Source: Amblyomma americanum (taxonomy: Eukaryota; Arthropoda; Arachnida; Ixodida; Ixodidae). From it: a DNA stretch of 64,000 nt. Position 1 is the stretch's first letter; every line of letters begins with the position of its first letter. Under the pieces are notes generated by a model. It worked only from the letters and a program-made list of their open reading frames with translations, was not told the origin of the DNA and did no database searches. Positions 63,965-64,000 of this stretch are shown here, one piece after another. The position numbers were made by a program, and so were the translations under genes. Location of the stretch: contig NC_135498.1 of the NCBI RefSeq assembly GCF_052857255.1, forward strand, positions 115,325,134 to 115,389,133, given 5' to 3'.

Positions 63965-64000
63965 GACACATGAACCGCGCCGTAAAGGAAGGGATAAAGG
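63965..64000 (-). repeat. SINE fragment cut by the window edge
   Basis: The minus strand reads CCTTTATCCCTTCCTTTACG then GCGCGGTTCATGTGTCC, the same step as CTCCTTTATCCCATCCCTTACG then GCGCGGTTCAGGTGTCC in the copy at 60,071. It is the 3' part of a minus-strand Ruka-like SINE that continues past 64,000. Confidence 0.8.

Overview
The window reads as nuclear DNA of a hard tick (Ixodidae, probably a metastriate such as Rhipicephalus, Dermacentor, Haemaphysalis or Hyalomma). The basis is mixed. Seen directly: at least eight copies of a tRNA-headed SINE that resembles the tick element Ruka, Penelope-like elements (PLEs) with GIY-YIG ends, several LINE families, a Ty3/Gypsy element, foldback elements and MITEs, with very little conventional coding sequence. 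The tick assignment itself rests on remembered resemblance to tick repeats and was not checked by a search.

Layout. 1-9 kb: a hairpin, two related foldback elements (about 1.3-2.1 and 6.7-7.5 kb) and a decayed LINE reverse transcriptase (4.0-5.65 kb). 9-16 kb: a LINE ORF1 remnant carrying a 57-bp-arm palindrome, SINEs and two minus-strand LINE remnants. 15.9-19.3 kb: a nearly full-length but frame-broken PLE, followed by a palindromic pair of PLE 3' ends. 19-27.7 kb: mostly featureless AT-rich DNA with a few possible host exons (signal-peptide exons near 22.5-23.0 kb, a CpG-rich possible first exon near 25.8 kb). 27.7-62 kb: a tandem array of at least three paralogous genes for proline/tyrosine-rich repeat proteins, broken up by SINEs, a Helitron-type ORF with a triplicated CRE-like upstream region, a LINE, MITEs and an almost intact 5.1-kb Gypsy element (43,223-48,326). 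53-64 kb: a scrambled Gypsy remnant, an RNase H-bearing LINE, two SINEs with perfect target-site duplications and another PLE end.

The main candidate for something undescribed is the paralogue array. Each copy has a short Pro-rich exon next to the same splice-acceptor motif (29,428; 42,033; 61,800). Where downstream exons survive they continue in the same codon phase. Copy 1 has a 195-bp second exon and a 1.6-kb terminal exon encoding about seven 65-residue units with a GYYPxSSxYPPVH core. Copy 2 has a decayed terminal exon that expanded a different unit. Copies 1 and 2 also share about 2 kb of upstream DNA, so this is a segmental duplication. I cannot name the family or its function.

All other protein-coding potential of clear identity belongs to mobile elements. 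No rRNA, canonical tRNA, CRISPR or prokaryotic operon structure was seen.
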